Assembly: GCF_005435165.1 (NCBI RefSeq)
Contig: NZ_SGUC01000009.1
Coordinates: 1-64,000 of the forward strand
Origin: Halorubrum sp. GN11_10-6_MGM
Lineage (GTDB): Archaea; Halobacteriota; Halobacteria; Halobacteriales; Haloferacaceae
DNA length: 64,000 nt
Reading direction: 5' to 3'
Shown: positions 45,084 through 53,076 of the stretch, one piece after another
How positions within the stretch are numbered: the stretch's first letter is position 1
How the letters are laid out: each line of letters starts with the position of its first letter
Position numbers and translations under genes: made by a program
The notes under the pieces: generated by a model
Database searches by the model: none
Told to the model about the DNA's origin: nothing
The model's input: only the letters and a program-made list of their open reading frames with translations

Positions 45084-46067
45084 TCAGACGACCTCCCCCG
45101 CGAACTCGGCGTCGATCAGCTCGTCGACGTGTCCGGCGGGGTCGGCGTCGTCGGTGACGAGCCCCTCGCGTTCGAGGATCGGCGAGAGGTCGGTGAGCAG
45201 CTCCCGGTGCGGCTCGCCCGGGATCGGCTGCGAGAGGTCGTTCCGTTGGGTGAACACGCGCTCCGCGACCGGCCCCGACATCTCGGAGGCGTCCGCGAGG
45301 ATCCCCGCCGTCGCCTCGGGGTTCTCGACGGCCCACTGGCGGCCGCGCTCGTAGGCTTCGATCACGCGGCGGGCGTCCTCGGTGTGGTCCGCGAGGAAGC
45401 CGTCGAGGAAGTTCAGGAACCCGTAGGTGTTGTACCGGGGCTCGCGGAAGAACAGCTCCGCTCCGTCGTGTTCGAGCTCCAGCTCCGCCATGTGGGGGTC
45501 GAGCCCCGCCCACGCGTCGACGTCGCCGCGGACCAGCGCGGACTGCCCCTCCGGGTGCTGGAGGTTGATCACCTCGACGTCCTCCTCGCCCAGCCCGGCG
45601 TCGTCGAGCGCCTGAAGCAGGAAGAAGTACGGGTCGGTCCCGCGGGTGGCGGCGACCCGCTGCCCCTCCAAGTCCGCGACCGACTCGATGCCGGTCTCTT
45701 CGAAGGTAACGAGCGCGGTCCACTCGGGTTCGGAGTAGATGTACGGCGTCGTGATCGGTACGCCGTTCGTGCGGGCCATCAGCGCCGCGATGCCAGCGGT
45801 CGAGGAGACGTCGGCCTCGCCGCTCTGCGCGTACTCGTTCGCCTGATTGCTCCCGAGGCTCAGCACCCACTCGACGTCGGTGCCGGTGTCCGCGAACGCT
45901 TCTTCGAGCCAGCCTTTCTCGCGTAACACGAGGCTGACCGGGTTGTAGTACGCGTAATCCACCGTCACCGTCTCGAGTCCGTCGCCGCCTCCGCCCCCGA
46001 CGCACCCGGCGACGAGCGAGCCGCCGATCGCCGCGCCGGTACCGCGCAGGAACTGTCTTCGCTTCAT
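45084..46067 (-). CDS. ABC transporter substrate-binding lipoprotein (SsuA/NMT1-like)
   Basis: A 327-residue periplasmic-type binding protein. The Tat signal KRRQFLRGTGA is followed by a lipobox SLVAGC (Cys22), so it is lipid-anchored outside the membrane. The mature part has VDYAYYNPVSLVLREKGWLEEAF, GEADVSSTAGIAALMARTNGVPI and GDVDAWAGLDPHMAELE, as in NMT1/SsuA proteins binding aliphatic sulfonates, nitrate or thiamine precursors. The ATG at 46067 is chosen because the twin Arg lies just after it. Confidence 0.87.
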   Translation of the reverse strand: MKRRQFLRGTGAAIGGSLVAGCVGGGGGDGLETVTVDYAYYNPVSLVLREKGWLEEAFADTGTDVEWVLSLGSNQANEYAQSGEADVSSTAGIAALMARTNGVPITTPYIYSEPEWTALVTFEETGIESVADLEGQRVAATRGTDPYFFLLQALDDAGLGEEDVEVINLQHPEGQSALVRGDVDAWAGLDPHMAELELEHDGAELFFREPRYNTYGFLNFLDGFLADHTEDARRVIEAYERGRQWAVENPEATAGILADASEMSGPVAERVFTQRNDLSQPIPGEPHRELLTDLSPILEREGLVTDDADPAGHVDELIDAEFAGEVV

Positions 46068-46366
46068 CGTGACTCCGCCTACCGGTCCCACTCATAAGGT
46101 GATATGGCTATGGAGAATATTCAACTACGGCCATGATGCTTTGTAGTTATTTAATTTCGGTAGTGTAACTGGATCACACGGAGTGAGACCGGCGGGACGC
46201 GGCCCCTGACGGCCGATCGAGCGCTCTCGATCCGATCCGGTTCACCGGGGAAGGCGTTCGGGTCGCGTTCCGTATACCGGATCATGCTGCTGGTTGTCCG
46301 GCGCGACTCCCACGTCGAGGCCGGAGTCGGGTCGGACCGCGGGCTCTCGGTGGTCCGAGTCCGCGG
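46068..46366. promoter_or_regulatory. Promoter region of the SsuA-type operon
   Basis: 299 bases. The minus-strand TATA/BRE (ccgaaattaaata, about 46147-46159) predicts transcription from about 46126 and a 59-nt leader. Inside that window a 6-bp inverted repeat AACTAC (46123-46128) / GTAGTT (46143-46148) with a 14-bp spacer lies between TATA and start, a good repressor site. The part 46190-46366 has no gene; short frames there look random. Confidence 0.5.
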
Positions 46367-46645
46367 CTACATCCCCATGTCCGCCGCGGCGTCCGGCACC
46401 GGAAGGTCGGGGACGTCGACGCCGAGCAGCTCCGCGGCGTGGTCGAGCGCCATGTCGAACCCGTAGTACCGTTCGAGTTCGTCGCCCTCGGGGCCGGTAC
46501 GGACTTTCAGCATCGCGTACCCCTCGGCGTTCTGCGCGACGGTCGCCTCGCGGCCGTCCCGCGAGAAGGTGAGCAGGCGCTCGCCGTCGGTCTCTTCGTA
46601 GCGCGCCGCGACCCCGTTCGCCGACGCGGTCTCGGTGTCGGTCAT
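46367..46645 (-). CDS. Small conserved haloarchaeal protein
   Basis: A 92-residue acidic protein (MTDTETASANGVAARYEETDGERLLTFSRDGREATVAQNAEGYAMLKVRTG...). The pattern suggests four to five beta strands followed by a helix (YYGFDMALDHAAELLGVDVPDLPVPDAA). It has no Cys and no signal. It looks like a haloarchaeal DUF, and I cannot assign a function. It faces the ABC operon start across 299 bases. Confidence 0.65.
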   Translation of the reverse strand: MTDTETASANGVAARYEETDGERLLTFSRDGREATVAQNAEGYAMLKVRTGPEGDELERYYGFDMALDHAAELLGVDVPDLPVPDAAADMGM

Positions 46646-46718
46646 ACGCGTCGTACGGGCCGCCCCCTGTCGAACCTGTCGGTCGTCGGGGCGAGTCGGC
46701 GGGCGGTCGACCGCCCCG

Positions 46719-47261
46719 CTACCGCGGGTCCCAGCCGTGGAACTCGGTCCCCGACTCCAGTTCGAGATCGAACGCGTCGATCATCCCGCCGAGCGCGTCG
46801 TACCCCTCGGCCGCCGCGGCGATGCCGACGATCGTTTCGTCGTCGTACAGCGCCGAGATCTCGTCGTGTGCGACCGCGTCGACCTCGCCGCGGACGACCG
46901 CGAGCGCGTACTCGATCAGGGTCGTCTCGTCGTCGCCGAAGGGGGCGGTGTCGCCGCGTCCGAGCGCCGCGATCTCGTCGTCGTCGACCCCGACGCCGCG
47001 GGCGATGTTGACGTGCTGGTGCCACTCGTAGCGGTTGGTGACCTCGCTCGCGACCGCCAGAATGACGAGCTCGCGCTCCCGATCGGTGAGGCCGCTATCG
47101 GTCCACAGCGAGCCGAGGAACGACCGGAGCCCCGCCAGCACCTCCGGGTTGTTGCCGATCGACTGGTACACGTGGAGCGGTTTCCCCTGAAGCGACGACT
47201 CCAGGAGGTCCTCGTACTCGTCCGGCACGTCCGCCGCCTCGGCGTAGGGAACGCGGGCCAT
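46719..47261 (-). CDS. Carboxymuconolactone decarboxylase-like protein
   Basis: A 180-residue CMD/AhpD-type protein (all-helical). The core has SLQGKPLHVYQSIGNNPEVLAGLRSFLGSLW, RERELVILAVASEVTNRYEWHQHVNIARGVGV and EYALAVVRGEVD. The CXXC of true AhpD is missing: the motif reads EVTNRYEWHQH, with the Glu/His pattern of decarboxylase-like members. So peroxidase activity is unlikely and the function is uncertain. The ATG at 47261 begins MARVPYAEA. Confidence 0.8.
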   Translation of the reverse strand: MARVPYAEAADVPDEYEDLLESSLQGKPLHVYQSIGNNPEVLAGLRSFLGSLWTDSGLTDRERELVILAVASEVTNRYEWHQHVNIARGVGVDDDEIAALGRGDTAPFGDDETTLIEYALAVVRGEVDAVAHDEISALYDDETIVGIAAAAEGYDALGGMIDAFDLELESGTEFHGWDPR

Positions 47262-47411
47262 GGCGAGCGGTCGCGCCGGCGCGGCATAGATGTACGCCAC
47301 TCGGTATCGTTCGCCGCGATCGGTGTCCCGACAGACCGGACGGGAACCGCGCGTCGTCGCCGACGATCCGCGATGGCAACCTTAAGGGACGCCACGCACC
47401 AACTGGAGGCA

Positions 47412-48341
47412 ATGAGTACCGAGGTGACCCGCCGGCGGGCGTGGGTGATCGCCGCCCGCCCCCAGACGCTCCCGGCCGCGGCCGCGCCGGTGATCGTCGG
47501 CGTCGGACTGGCGCTCGCCGACGGCGTGTTCGCACCGCTGCCCGCGCTCGCGGCGCTCGTCGGTGCGGCGCTGATCCAAGTCGGCACGAACTTCGCGAAC
47601 GACTACTACGACGCGATTCAGGGCGCCGACACCGACGACCGCGAGGGGTTCACCCGGGTCGTCGCCAGCGGCCTCATCGAGCCCGCCGAGGTGAAGCGAG
47701 CCATGTGGCTCACCTTCGCGGCCGCGATCCTGGTGGGAACCTACCTCGTCGCCGTCGGCGGCGTTCCGATCCTCGTCGTCGGCCTCGCCTCCGTCGCGGC
47801 CGGGATCGCCTACACCGGCGGCCCGTACCCCCTCGGCTACCACGGGCTCGGCGACCTCTTCGTGTTCGCCTTCTTCGGCGTGATCGCCGTGACGGGGACC
47901 TACTACGTCCAGGCCGCCGCGCTCCTCTCCGGGTGGTTCCCGTTGGGCGTCCCCGACGGGACCGTCACGCTCGCGGCGGTCGTCGCGAGCCTCCCGATCG
48001 CCGCGCTCTCGACGAACATCCTCGTCGTCAACAACCTCCGCGACCGCGAGGAGGACGCCTCGACCGGCAAGCGCACGCTCGCCGTCCGGTTCGGCTACCG
48101 GTTCGCGCGCGCCGAGTACCTCGCGATGCTCGCCCTCGCGTACCTCGCCCCGCTCTGGTTCGTCGCCCGCGGCGGCGGGATCGCGGCGCTGCTCCCGCTC
48201 GTCACCCTCCCGCTGGCCGCCGCCGTCGCCCGGACCGTCTTGACCGAGACGTCGGGCGAGGCGCTCAACCCCGCGCTCGAATCGACCGGCAAACTCCTCG
48301 CGGCGTACGCCGTCGCGTTCGCCGTCGGGCTGGCGGCGTGA
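47412..48341 (+). CDS. menA: 1,4-Dihydroxy-2-naphthoate polyprenyltransferase
   Basis: A UbiA-superfamily prenyltransferase that attaches the polyprenyl chain to DHNA in menaquinone synthesis. The 309-residue protein has about eight membrane segments. The Asp-rich motifs are NFANDYYDAIQGADTDDR and NNLRDREEDASTGKRT. A TATA element (ccttaaggg, 47380-47388) is about 26 nt upstream of ATG 47412, so it is leaderless. Its stop overlaps menC (GTGA). Confidence 0.92.
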   Translation: MSTEVTRRRAWVIAARPQTLPAAAAPVIVGVGLALADGVFAPLPALAALVGAALIQVGTNFANDYYDAIQGADTDDREGFTRVVASGLIEPAEVKRAMWLTFAAAILVGTYLVAVGGVPILVVGLASVAAGIAYTGGPYPLGYHGLGDLFVFAFFGVIAVTGTYYVQAAALLSGWFPLGVPDGTVTLAAVVASLPIAALSTNILVVNNLRDREEDASTGKRTLAVRFGYRFARAEYLAMLALAYLAPLWFVARGGGIAALLPLVTLPLAAAVARTVLTETSGEALNPALESTGKLLAAYAVAFAVGLAA

Positions 48342-49492
48342 CCGACGAGGACCCTCGCGGCGGCGGTTCGGTCCGCGCGGTGCGACACCGATCGTTCGCC
48401 CTCGAGCTGGTCCGCCCGCTCGGCACCGCGCGCGGCGACATCGGCCGCCGAGAGGGGTTCCTGATTGCGGTGGACCGCGAGAGCGACGGGGCCGGCGCGG
48501 TCGGCCTCGGCGAGGCGACGCCGCTCCCGGGGTGGACGGAGTCGCACGAGGCCTGCGCGACGGCGCTGGAGGGGCTCCCCGAGCGGAGCCGACCAGAGTC
48601 GCTCCGAGAGGCGTTGGACGCCGGCTCGACGCCGGCCGCGCGGCACGGGGTCGCCCTCGCGCTCGCCGACGCCGCCGCCCGCGACGACGGGGAGCGCCTC
48701 GCGGATCGGCTTGCCGGCGGCGTCGGCGAGGCGAGACGAGCCGTCGACGCGACTCCCGCGGCGTCGGTCCCGGTCAACGCGACCGTCGGGGACGGCGACC
48801 CGGACGAGACCGCCGCCGAGGCGAGGCGAGCCGTCGACGAGGGGTTCGGCTGCCTGAAGCTGAAGGTCGGCGCGCGCGGCGTCGACGCCGACGTCGAGCG
48901 CGTCCGCGCGGTCCGCGAGGCGGTCGGGGACGCCGCCGCGCTCCGCGCCGACGCGAACGGCGCGTGGGACCGAGAGACGGCGCGGCGCGCGCTCGACGCG
49001 CTGGCCCCGTTCGACCTCGCGTACGTCGAGCAGCCGCTCCCGGCGGGCGACCTCGACGGGCTGGCGGCCATCCGCCGAGGCGACGGGAGCGAGGACACCG
49101 ACGGCGCCGGCGACGAGGTCCCGGTCGCCGTCGACGAGTCGGTCGCGGCGCACGGGATCGGCGCGGTGTTGGACGCGGGCGCCGCCGACGCGGTGGTCCT
49201 CAAACCCATGGCGCTCGGCGGGCCCGACCGGGCGCTGGCGGCCGCGCTGCGGGCGCGGTCGGCCGGCGTCGAGCCGGTCGTTACGACCACGATCGACGCG
49301 GTCGTCGCGCGGACGGCCGCCGTCCACGTCGCGGCCGCGATCCCCGACGTGGCCCCCTGCGGGCTGGCCACCGGATCGCTGCTCGCCGAGGACCTCGCGC
49401 CCGACCCCTGTCCGGTCGCCGACGGGCGGATAGCGGTCCCGTCCGGCCCGGGACTCGCGGGCGGCGCGTTCGACGAGCTGCGTCGGTCGTGA
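48338..49492 (+). CDS. menC: o-Succinylbenzoate synthase
   Basis: An enolase-superfamily dehydratase forming o-succinylbenzoate from SHCHC in menaquinone synthesis. Catalytic residues visible: Lys174 and Lys176 (LKLK), Mg ligands Asp205 (DANGAW), Glu231 (VEQPL) and Asp266 (DES), and Lys289 (VVLKPM). The 384-residue protein starts at GTG overlapping the menA stop. Related enzymes act as N-succinylamino acid racemases, but the neighbour menA favours MenC. Confidence 0.9.
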   Translation: MTDEDPRGGGSVRAVRHRSFALELVRPLGTARGDIGRREGFLIAVDRESDGAGAVGLGEATPLPGWTESHEACATALEGLPERSRPESLREALDAGSTPAARHGVALALADAAARDDGERLADRLAGGVGEARRAVDATPAASVPVNATVGDGDPDETAAEARRAVDEGFGCLKLKVGARGVDADVERVRAVREAVGDAAALRADANGAWDRETARRALDALAPFDLAYVEQPLPAGDLDGLAAIRRGDGSEDTDGAGDEVPVAVDESVAAHGIGAVLDAGAADAVVLKPMALGGPDRALAAALRARSAGVEPVVTTTIDAVVARTAAVHVAAAIPDVAPCGLATGSLLAEDLAPDPCPVADGRIAVPSGPGLAGGAFDELRRS

Positions 49493-49519
49493 ACGGTCGG
49501 CGGGTTTGCTGTCGAGAGG

Positions 49520-49942
49520 TCACTCGTCGCCGGCGGGACCGACCGCCACCGTGCCCCGCATCCCGCGGGTCTGATGCGGCGTACAGACGTATTCGCGCGT
49601 CCCGGGCGCCTCGAAGGTGCGCTCGAAGGTGTGGCCCGACCCGGCGACGAGGTCGGAGGCGAACGAGCCGTCGACGGCGTACACGTTGTGGCCGCCCCCG
49701 TACCCGGTCCACTCCCAGACGACGGTCGTCCCGGCGTCGATCCGGACGTGTGCCGGCGCGAACGAGAATCCGCCGTCCGCGCCGACGGCGACGGTGACGG
49801 TCGCCTCGCCCGTGCGGTCGACCCGTTCCTCGGCCGACGTTTCCCCGTCGCCGCCCGGGAACGCCGCGCCGGTACAGCCGGCGAGCGCGGCGACGGTCGC
49901 GCTCCCGGAGGCGAGGAGGGCGCGACGGCTGCTGTCGGTCAT
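49520..49942 (-). CDS. Halocyanin-type blue copper protein
   Basis: A 140-residue Tat- and lipobox-bearing cupredoxin. N-terminal SSRRALLASG and lipobox ALAGC (Cys23), then a plastocyanin-like fold with copper ligands His85 (GGHNV), Cys120, His123 and Met128 (CTPHQTRGM). It mediates electron transfer at the outer membrane face in haloarchaea. A second, longer halocyanin is at 60475. The gene is isolated, on the strand opposite to menAC. Confidence 0.9.
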   Translation of the reverse strand: MTDSSRRALLASGSATVAALAGCTGAAFPGGDGETSAEERVDRTGEATVTVAVGADGGFSFAPAHVRIDAGTTVVWEWTGYGGGHNVYAVDGSFASDLVAGSGHTFERTFEAPGTREYVCTPHQTRGMRGTVAVGPAGDE

Positions 49943-50065
49943 GACTGGAGGGAGGCCGGCGGTCGTCTAAACCCCTCCGTGTCGGCTTGGCGGGGAGACC
50001 ACTCGGAAGCGACCGCCTCGCCGCGGGGGGACGGACTTTTCACCGCGACCGTCGAACGGAGGCGT

Positions 50066-50527
50066 ATGAGCGAGTGGACCGACGCCATCGTCGGGGAGCG
50101 GATGACCGTCGACAACCAGTTCAACGAGCGCGTCGCGGCGTCGCGCTTCTCCAGCCAAGAGTGGGGACTGATCATGACGGCGACCGAGTTCGAGATCGAG
50201 AACGCCGACGACGCCGAGGCAGCGCGCGTCGTCGCGGACACGTCGAGCCTCCCCGCGATCATGCCCGAACTGGAGAACCTCCGGTCGCAGATGGGGGCGA
50301 TGGGCGGCGCTCCCGGGGGCGGTGCCGGCGACTCCGGCGGATCGGGCGGCGGTCTCGTCGATTCGATTAAGGGCGCGCTCGGCCTCGGCGGGGACGGCGG
50401 CGGCGGCCCCTCCGACGAGGAACTGGAGGCCGCAGAGCGGCTCGTCCAAGAGTACGCCGACGAGCTACAGGCCCACCTAGAGGAGGTCGGGAAGTGGGAC
50501 CAGGTCCGCGTCGCGTACCAGGAGTAG
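50066..50527 (+). CDS. Haloarchaeal protein with Gly-rich linker
   Basis: A 153-residue protein. The N-terminal part (residues 1-75) has MTVDNQFNERVAASRFSSQEWGLIMTATEFEIENADD, the middle is a Gly/Ser/Ala linker (about 80-120), and the C-terminal helix is DEELEAAERLVQEYADELQAHLEEVGKWDQV. It seems a haloarchaeal family of unknown function. A TATA element acttttcacc (50034-50043) about 27 nt before ATG 50066 supports the start. Confidence 0.65.
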   Translation: MSEWTDAIVGERMTVDNQFNERVAASRFSSQEWGLIMTATEFEIENADDAEAARVVADTSSLPAIMPELENLRSQMGAMGGAPGGGAGDSGGSGGGLVDSIKGALGLGGDGGGGPSDEELEAAERLVQEYADELQAHLEEVGKWDQVRVAYQE

Positions 50528-50554
50528 CGAAGCGGCGCCGCGGAGGCGACCGGG

Positions 50555-50704
50555 TTACTCCAGATCGCTACCGCGGAACAGCGTCAGTTCCTCGGCCTCG
50601 TAGATGTTGATGAGTTCGGTGACGATCTCGTCGTACTCCTCGTCGTCGACCCGGAGCGCGTCGAGCCGTTCGACCGTCTCCTCGTCGAGGTGGATCTGGG
50701 GCAT
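50555..50704 (-). CDS. Small ribbon-helix-like conserved protein
   Basis: A 49-residue protein MPQIHLDEETVERLDALRVDDEEYDEIVTELINIY..., the beta strand plus two helices of antitoxin/ribbon-helix-helix proteins. An AT-rich TATA (attttttattcc, minus strand, 50728-50739) supports leaderless start 50704. No toxin gene is adjacent, so an antitoxin role is doubtful; it may be a DNA-binding regulator. Confidence 0.6.
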   Translation of the reverse strand: MPQIHLDEETVERLDALRVDDEEYDEIVTELINIYEAEELTLFRGSDLE

Positions 50705-50802
50705 ACGCCGCGGTTCGTCATCCGGGGAATAAAAAATGTCGACGAGTGTCGTCGGCGACAGCGTCATCGAAGCGGACTCGGTTCTCGGCTCTCAGCGTAA
50801 CG

Positions 50803-53016
50803 TCAGTTGTGGTACTCAGACCTGCCGCGGAGTTCGGTCGATTCGTCGGCATCGGCTTCGTCGGTCGCGAGCGCCTTCCGGGCCGATTCTTCAACCTCTT
50901 CGACCGTAAGATCGACATTCGGCGGTACGAACCGACCGTTGAGGAACAGCGTAGTGTCGGGTTCGGTCGACCAATCGGCCATCACTTCGGAAGAGATGGT
51001 CGGTCGGTCCGTTGGGTCGCGTCCGACGAGCCGGGTCTTATCGTCGAAGCAGTCGTAAACGATCTGATACTCCGTCCCGAGCCACGAAGCCGGTGAAAGC
51101 ACCATTCGCCAGGTGACCCGGTGTTGCGACTCCGAGACCGACTCAGCGAAGACGAGCCTCGGCGTCGGAGGATTCGGAGGCATCACGTTGGCCGAGCAGT
51201 TCCCCGCGAAGCGGACCGGAGGGTGACTGGGAAGCCGTAGCACTGCGAGGGTCGTGTCGAGCGGGAGGCCTTCCGCGGCGAGCAGTTCGATCGCCGTTCG
51301 AATCTGATCCGCTGGGATGTGACCGTCAATCACCGCGGCACCGGTGCCGCCGCGGCGGACCGCGTCGACAGCGACGGCGGGACGTGGGCTTCGCTCGAAG
51401 ATGCTAACGGCCGGAGCCGGTCGTCCGTCTGCCGTCGGGTAACGAGGGAGATCGTGCGCGACCGGTGAACCTTCGTCGAAAGGAAGATCAGTGTACAGCA
51501 GGTCGACCGACGAGTCCGACAACACGTCCGCGACGGTGTCTGCGGTCGGCGTTCCGAGAATCGAGAGCGACCCGACGCCGACGGGAGGCGACGGCCTCGT
51601 GAGCGCCTCGCGCAGTCGCTTCGCTCGCTCCTCGGATCGGATGAGGAGGGTAACATTCGCTTCTCCGGCGTTCGGGGGCGTCCGCCGAAGCTCGTGTTCG
51701 TACGCCGCGGGTAGCGCCGCAGCGGTCCACTCCGGTATCGGATCCGGGGTGGGTACCGAGCCGCCTTCGTGGGAGGAAAGCAATTGATTGCGGGTCGGCC
51801 GGTCCGCCGTCGTGATCCCGACCGGATCCCCCGAGCGAATCCCCTCGGCGGAGCCACGGACTCGAACCGGCGCGAGCACGCGGGCGAGGTGCGGCAGGAG
51901 TTCCGCCCCTTCGGGGCCGGGGCGGAGTACAGCTTCCATCGCCCAATCGGGAGCATACGGCTCGACGATCCCCGGGTCGACCTCCAGAAATTCCATCAGC
52001 CGTTCGCTCAGCGAGAGACCGTCTAGGTTCGGCGGGTAAAACGGCAGTTGCGGGCCGACTTGTTCGTACTCTTCCCTGTCGGAGATCAGGTACCCGTCGG
52101 TCCGAACGAGCGTGTCGAGGAAGAACCACGTCCGCAGCAGCTCTAGAGCTCGTTCTTCGAGTTCGCGACCGTCTGTGGGAAGCCGCTCCGTGTAGCCGGT
52201 GTCGAGTCGGACGGCCGGTACCTCCCCCACCGTCATCGGCGCACCGAGGTAGTAGGCAAGCGTCGAGAGCCGGTACACGTCGGCGTAGGTCGGTCGGACG
52301 ACGACCTCGACGCCCGTATCGGGGACGGTCAACGGGCTCGGGATATCGAGCGACTCCCCTCGGCGAATGCGGGGCGGGTACCCTCGTAGCGTTGGCCAAG
52401 AGCGCTCCGCGGAAAACTCTCTGATGGATGATCCTAGCATCGACACCGCCTCTGCGAGGGATTCCGGGTCGTCCGGGACGGTAATTGTCGCCTCCGGACG
52501 GGTATGGAGCGAGCGGGCACCGAGGGAGACGGTCGCCGGACGATCAAGCGATAGTTCGACCGACTGGGGTCCCACAACTCCGCTGACCGACAGCTCCGCG
52601 TCTTCGATCCTAACGGTCGACTTCATTGGGCCCGTGATCTCGATACAGTACGATCCCAGTGGGAACTCCGTCGAGTCATTCGGGCGCTCGATGAACTCGC
52701 CCTCGCCATCGCGCACGACGATCGACGTGTACTCCGGGACAATGAGTGACTTCGCCTCGAAACTGACGGCGTTGTCGACCGGAGAGGGGAACAGCGCCGG
52801 GAGCGCCGGTGAGAGCTCCGGTTCGCGGTCGACGCGGAACTCCATCTGCTCGCTCTCGATCACGTCGCGGACGCCGAGCGTCGTCCCGTCGACCCCGAAC
52901 TCTATACGTCCATCAGTTGACTCATCGTTCACTGAACCGTTCTGGTTCGCCAACACGTATGAAGTTGACGCCAATCGCCATAGTTCGGAACGCTGAATCG
53001 TGCTGGCTGTCGTCAC
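50803..53016 (-). CDS. Large haloarchaeal protein with possible degenerate CHAT domain
   Basis: 737 residues from GTG at 53016, placed about 30 nt after a TATA-like gttaagatta (53043-53052). There is no signal and no clear membrane segment. The N-terminal 200 residues look beta-rich (repeated VELSLDRPATVSLGA-type strands). The middle (about 225-430) has PPRIRRGESLDIP, YRLSTLAYYLGAPM and TWFFLDTLVRTDGYL. The C-terminal part (about 430-640) has VDLLYTDLPF and DAVRRGGTGAAVIDGHIP, a layout like CHAT/caspase-like domains I recall in haloarchaeal proteins, but without the catalytic His and Cys. Base composition is less GC-rich than neighbours. Function unknown. Confidence 0.7.
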   Translation of the reverse strand: MTTASTIQRSELWRLASTSYVLANQNGSVNDESTDGRIEFGVDGTTLGVRDVIESEQMEFRVDREPELSPALPALFPSPVDNAVSFEAKSLIVPEYTSIVVRDGEGEFIERPNDSTEFPLGSYCIEITGPMKSTVRIEDAELSVSGVVGPQSVELSLDRPATVSLGARSLHTRPEATITVPDDPESLAEAVSMLGSSIREFSAERSWPTLRGYPPRIRRGESLDIPSPLTVPDTGVEVVVRPTYADVYRLSTLAYYLGAPMTVGEVPAVRLDTGYTERLPTDGRELEERALELLRTWFFLDTLVRTDGYLISDREEYEQVGPQLPFYPPNLDGLSLSERLMEFLEVDPGIVEPYAPDWAMEAVLRPGPEGAELLPHLARVLAPVRVRGSAEGIRSGDPVGITTADRPTRNQLLSSHEGGSVPTPDPIPEWTAAALPAAYEHELRRTPPNAGEANVTLLIRSEERAKRLREALTRPSPPVGVGSLSILGTPTADTVADVLSDSSVDLLYTDLPFDEGSPVAHDLPRYPTADGRPAPAVSIFERSPRPAVAVDAVRRGGTGAAVIDGHIPADQIRTAIELLAAEGLPLDTTLAVLRLPSHPPVRFAGNCSANVMPPNPPTPRLVFAESVSESQHRVTWRMVLSPASWLGTEYQIVYDCFDDKTRLVGRDPTDRPTISSEVMADWSTEPDTTLFLNGRFVPPNVDLTVEEVEESARKALATDEADADESTELRGRSEYHN

Positions 53017-53076
53017 GAGACACGAGAGAGCGTCCCTGACAATAATCTTAACATCGATCGAACCGGACGTGAACGC
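53017..53076. promoter_or_regulatory. Shared bidirectional promoter
   Basis: A single AT-rich element (aataatcttaaca, 53041-53053) lies 30 nt from the GTG at 53016 on the minus strand and 31 nt from the ATG at 53077 on the plus strand. Both messages would be leaderless, possibly from one symmetric TATA site. Confidence 0.55.

Noticed and set aside
50555-50704. Antitoxin of a toxin-antitoxin pair
   Set aside because: No toxin-like frame (PIN, RelE, HigB) adjoins on either side.
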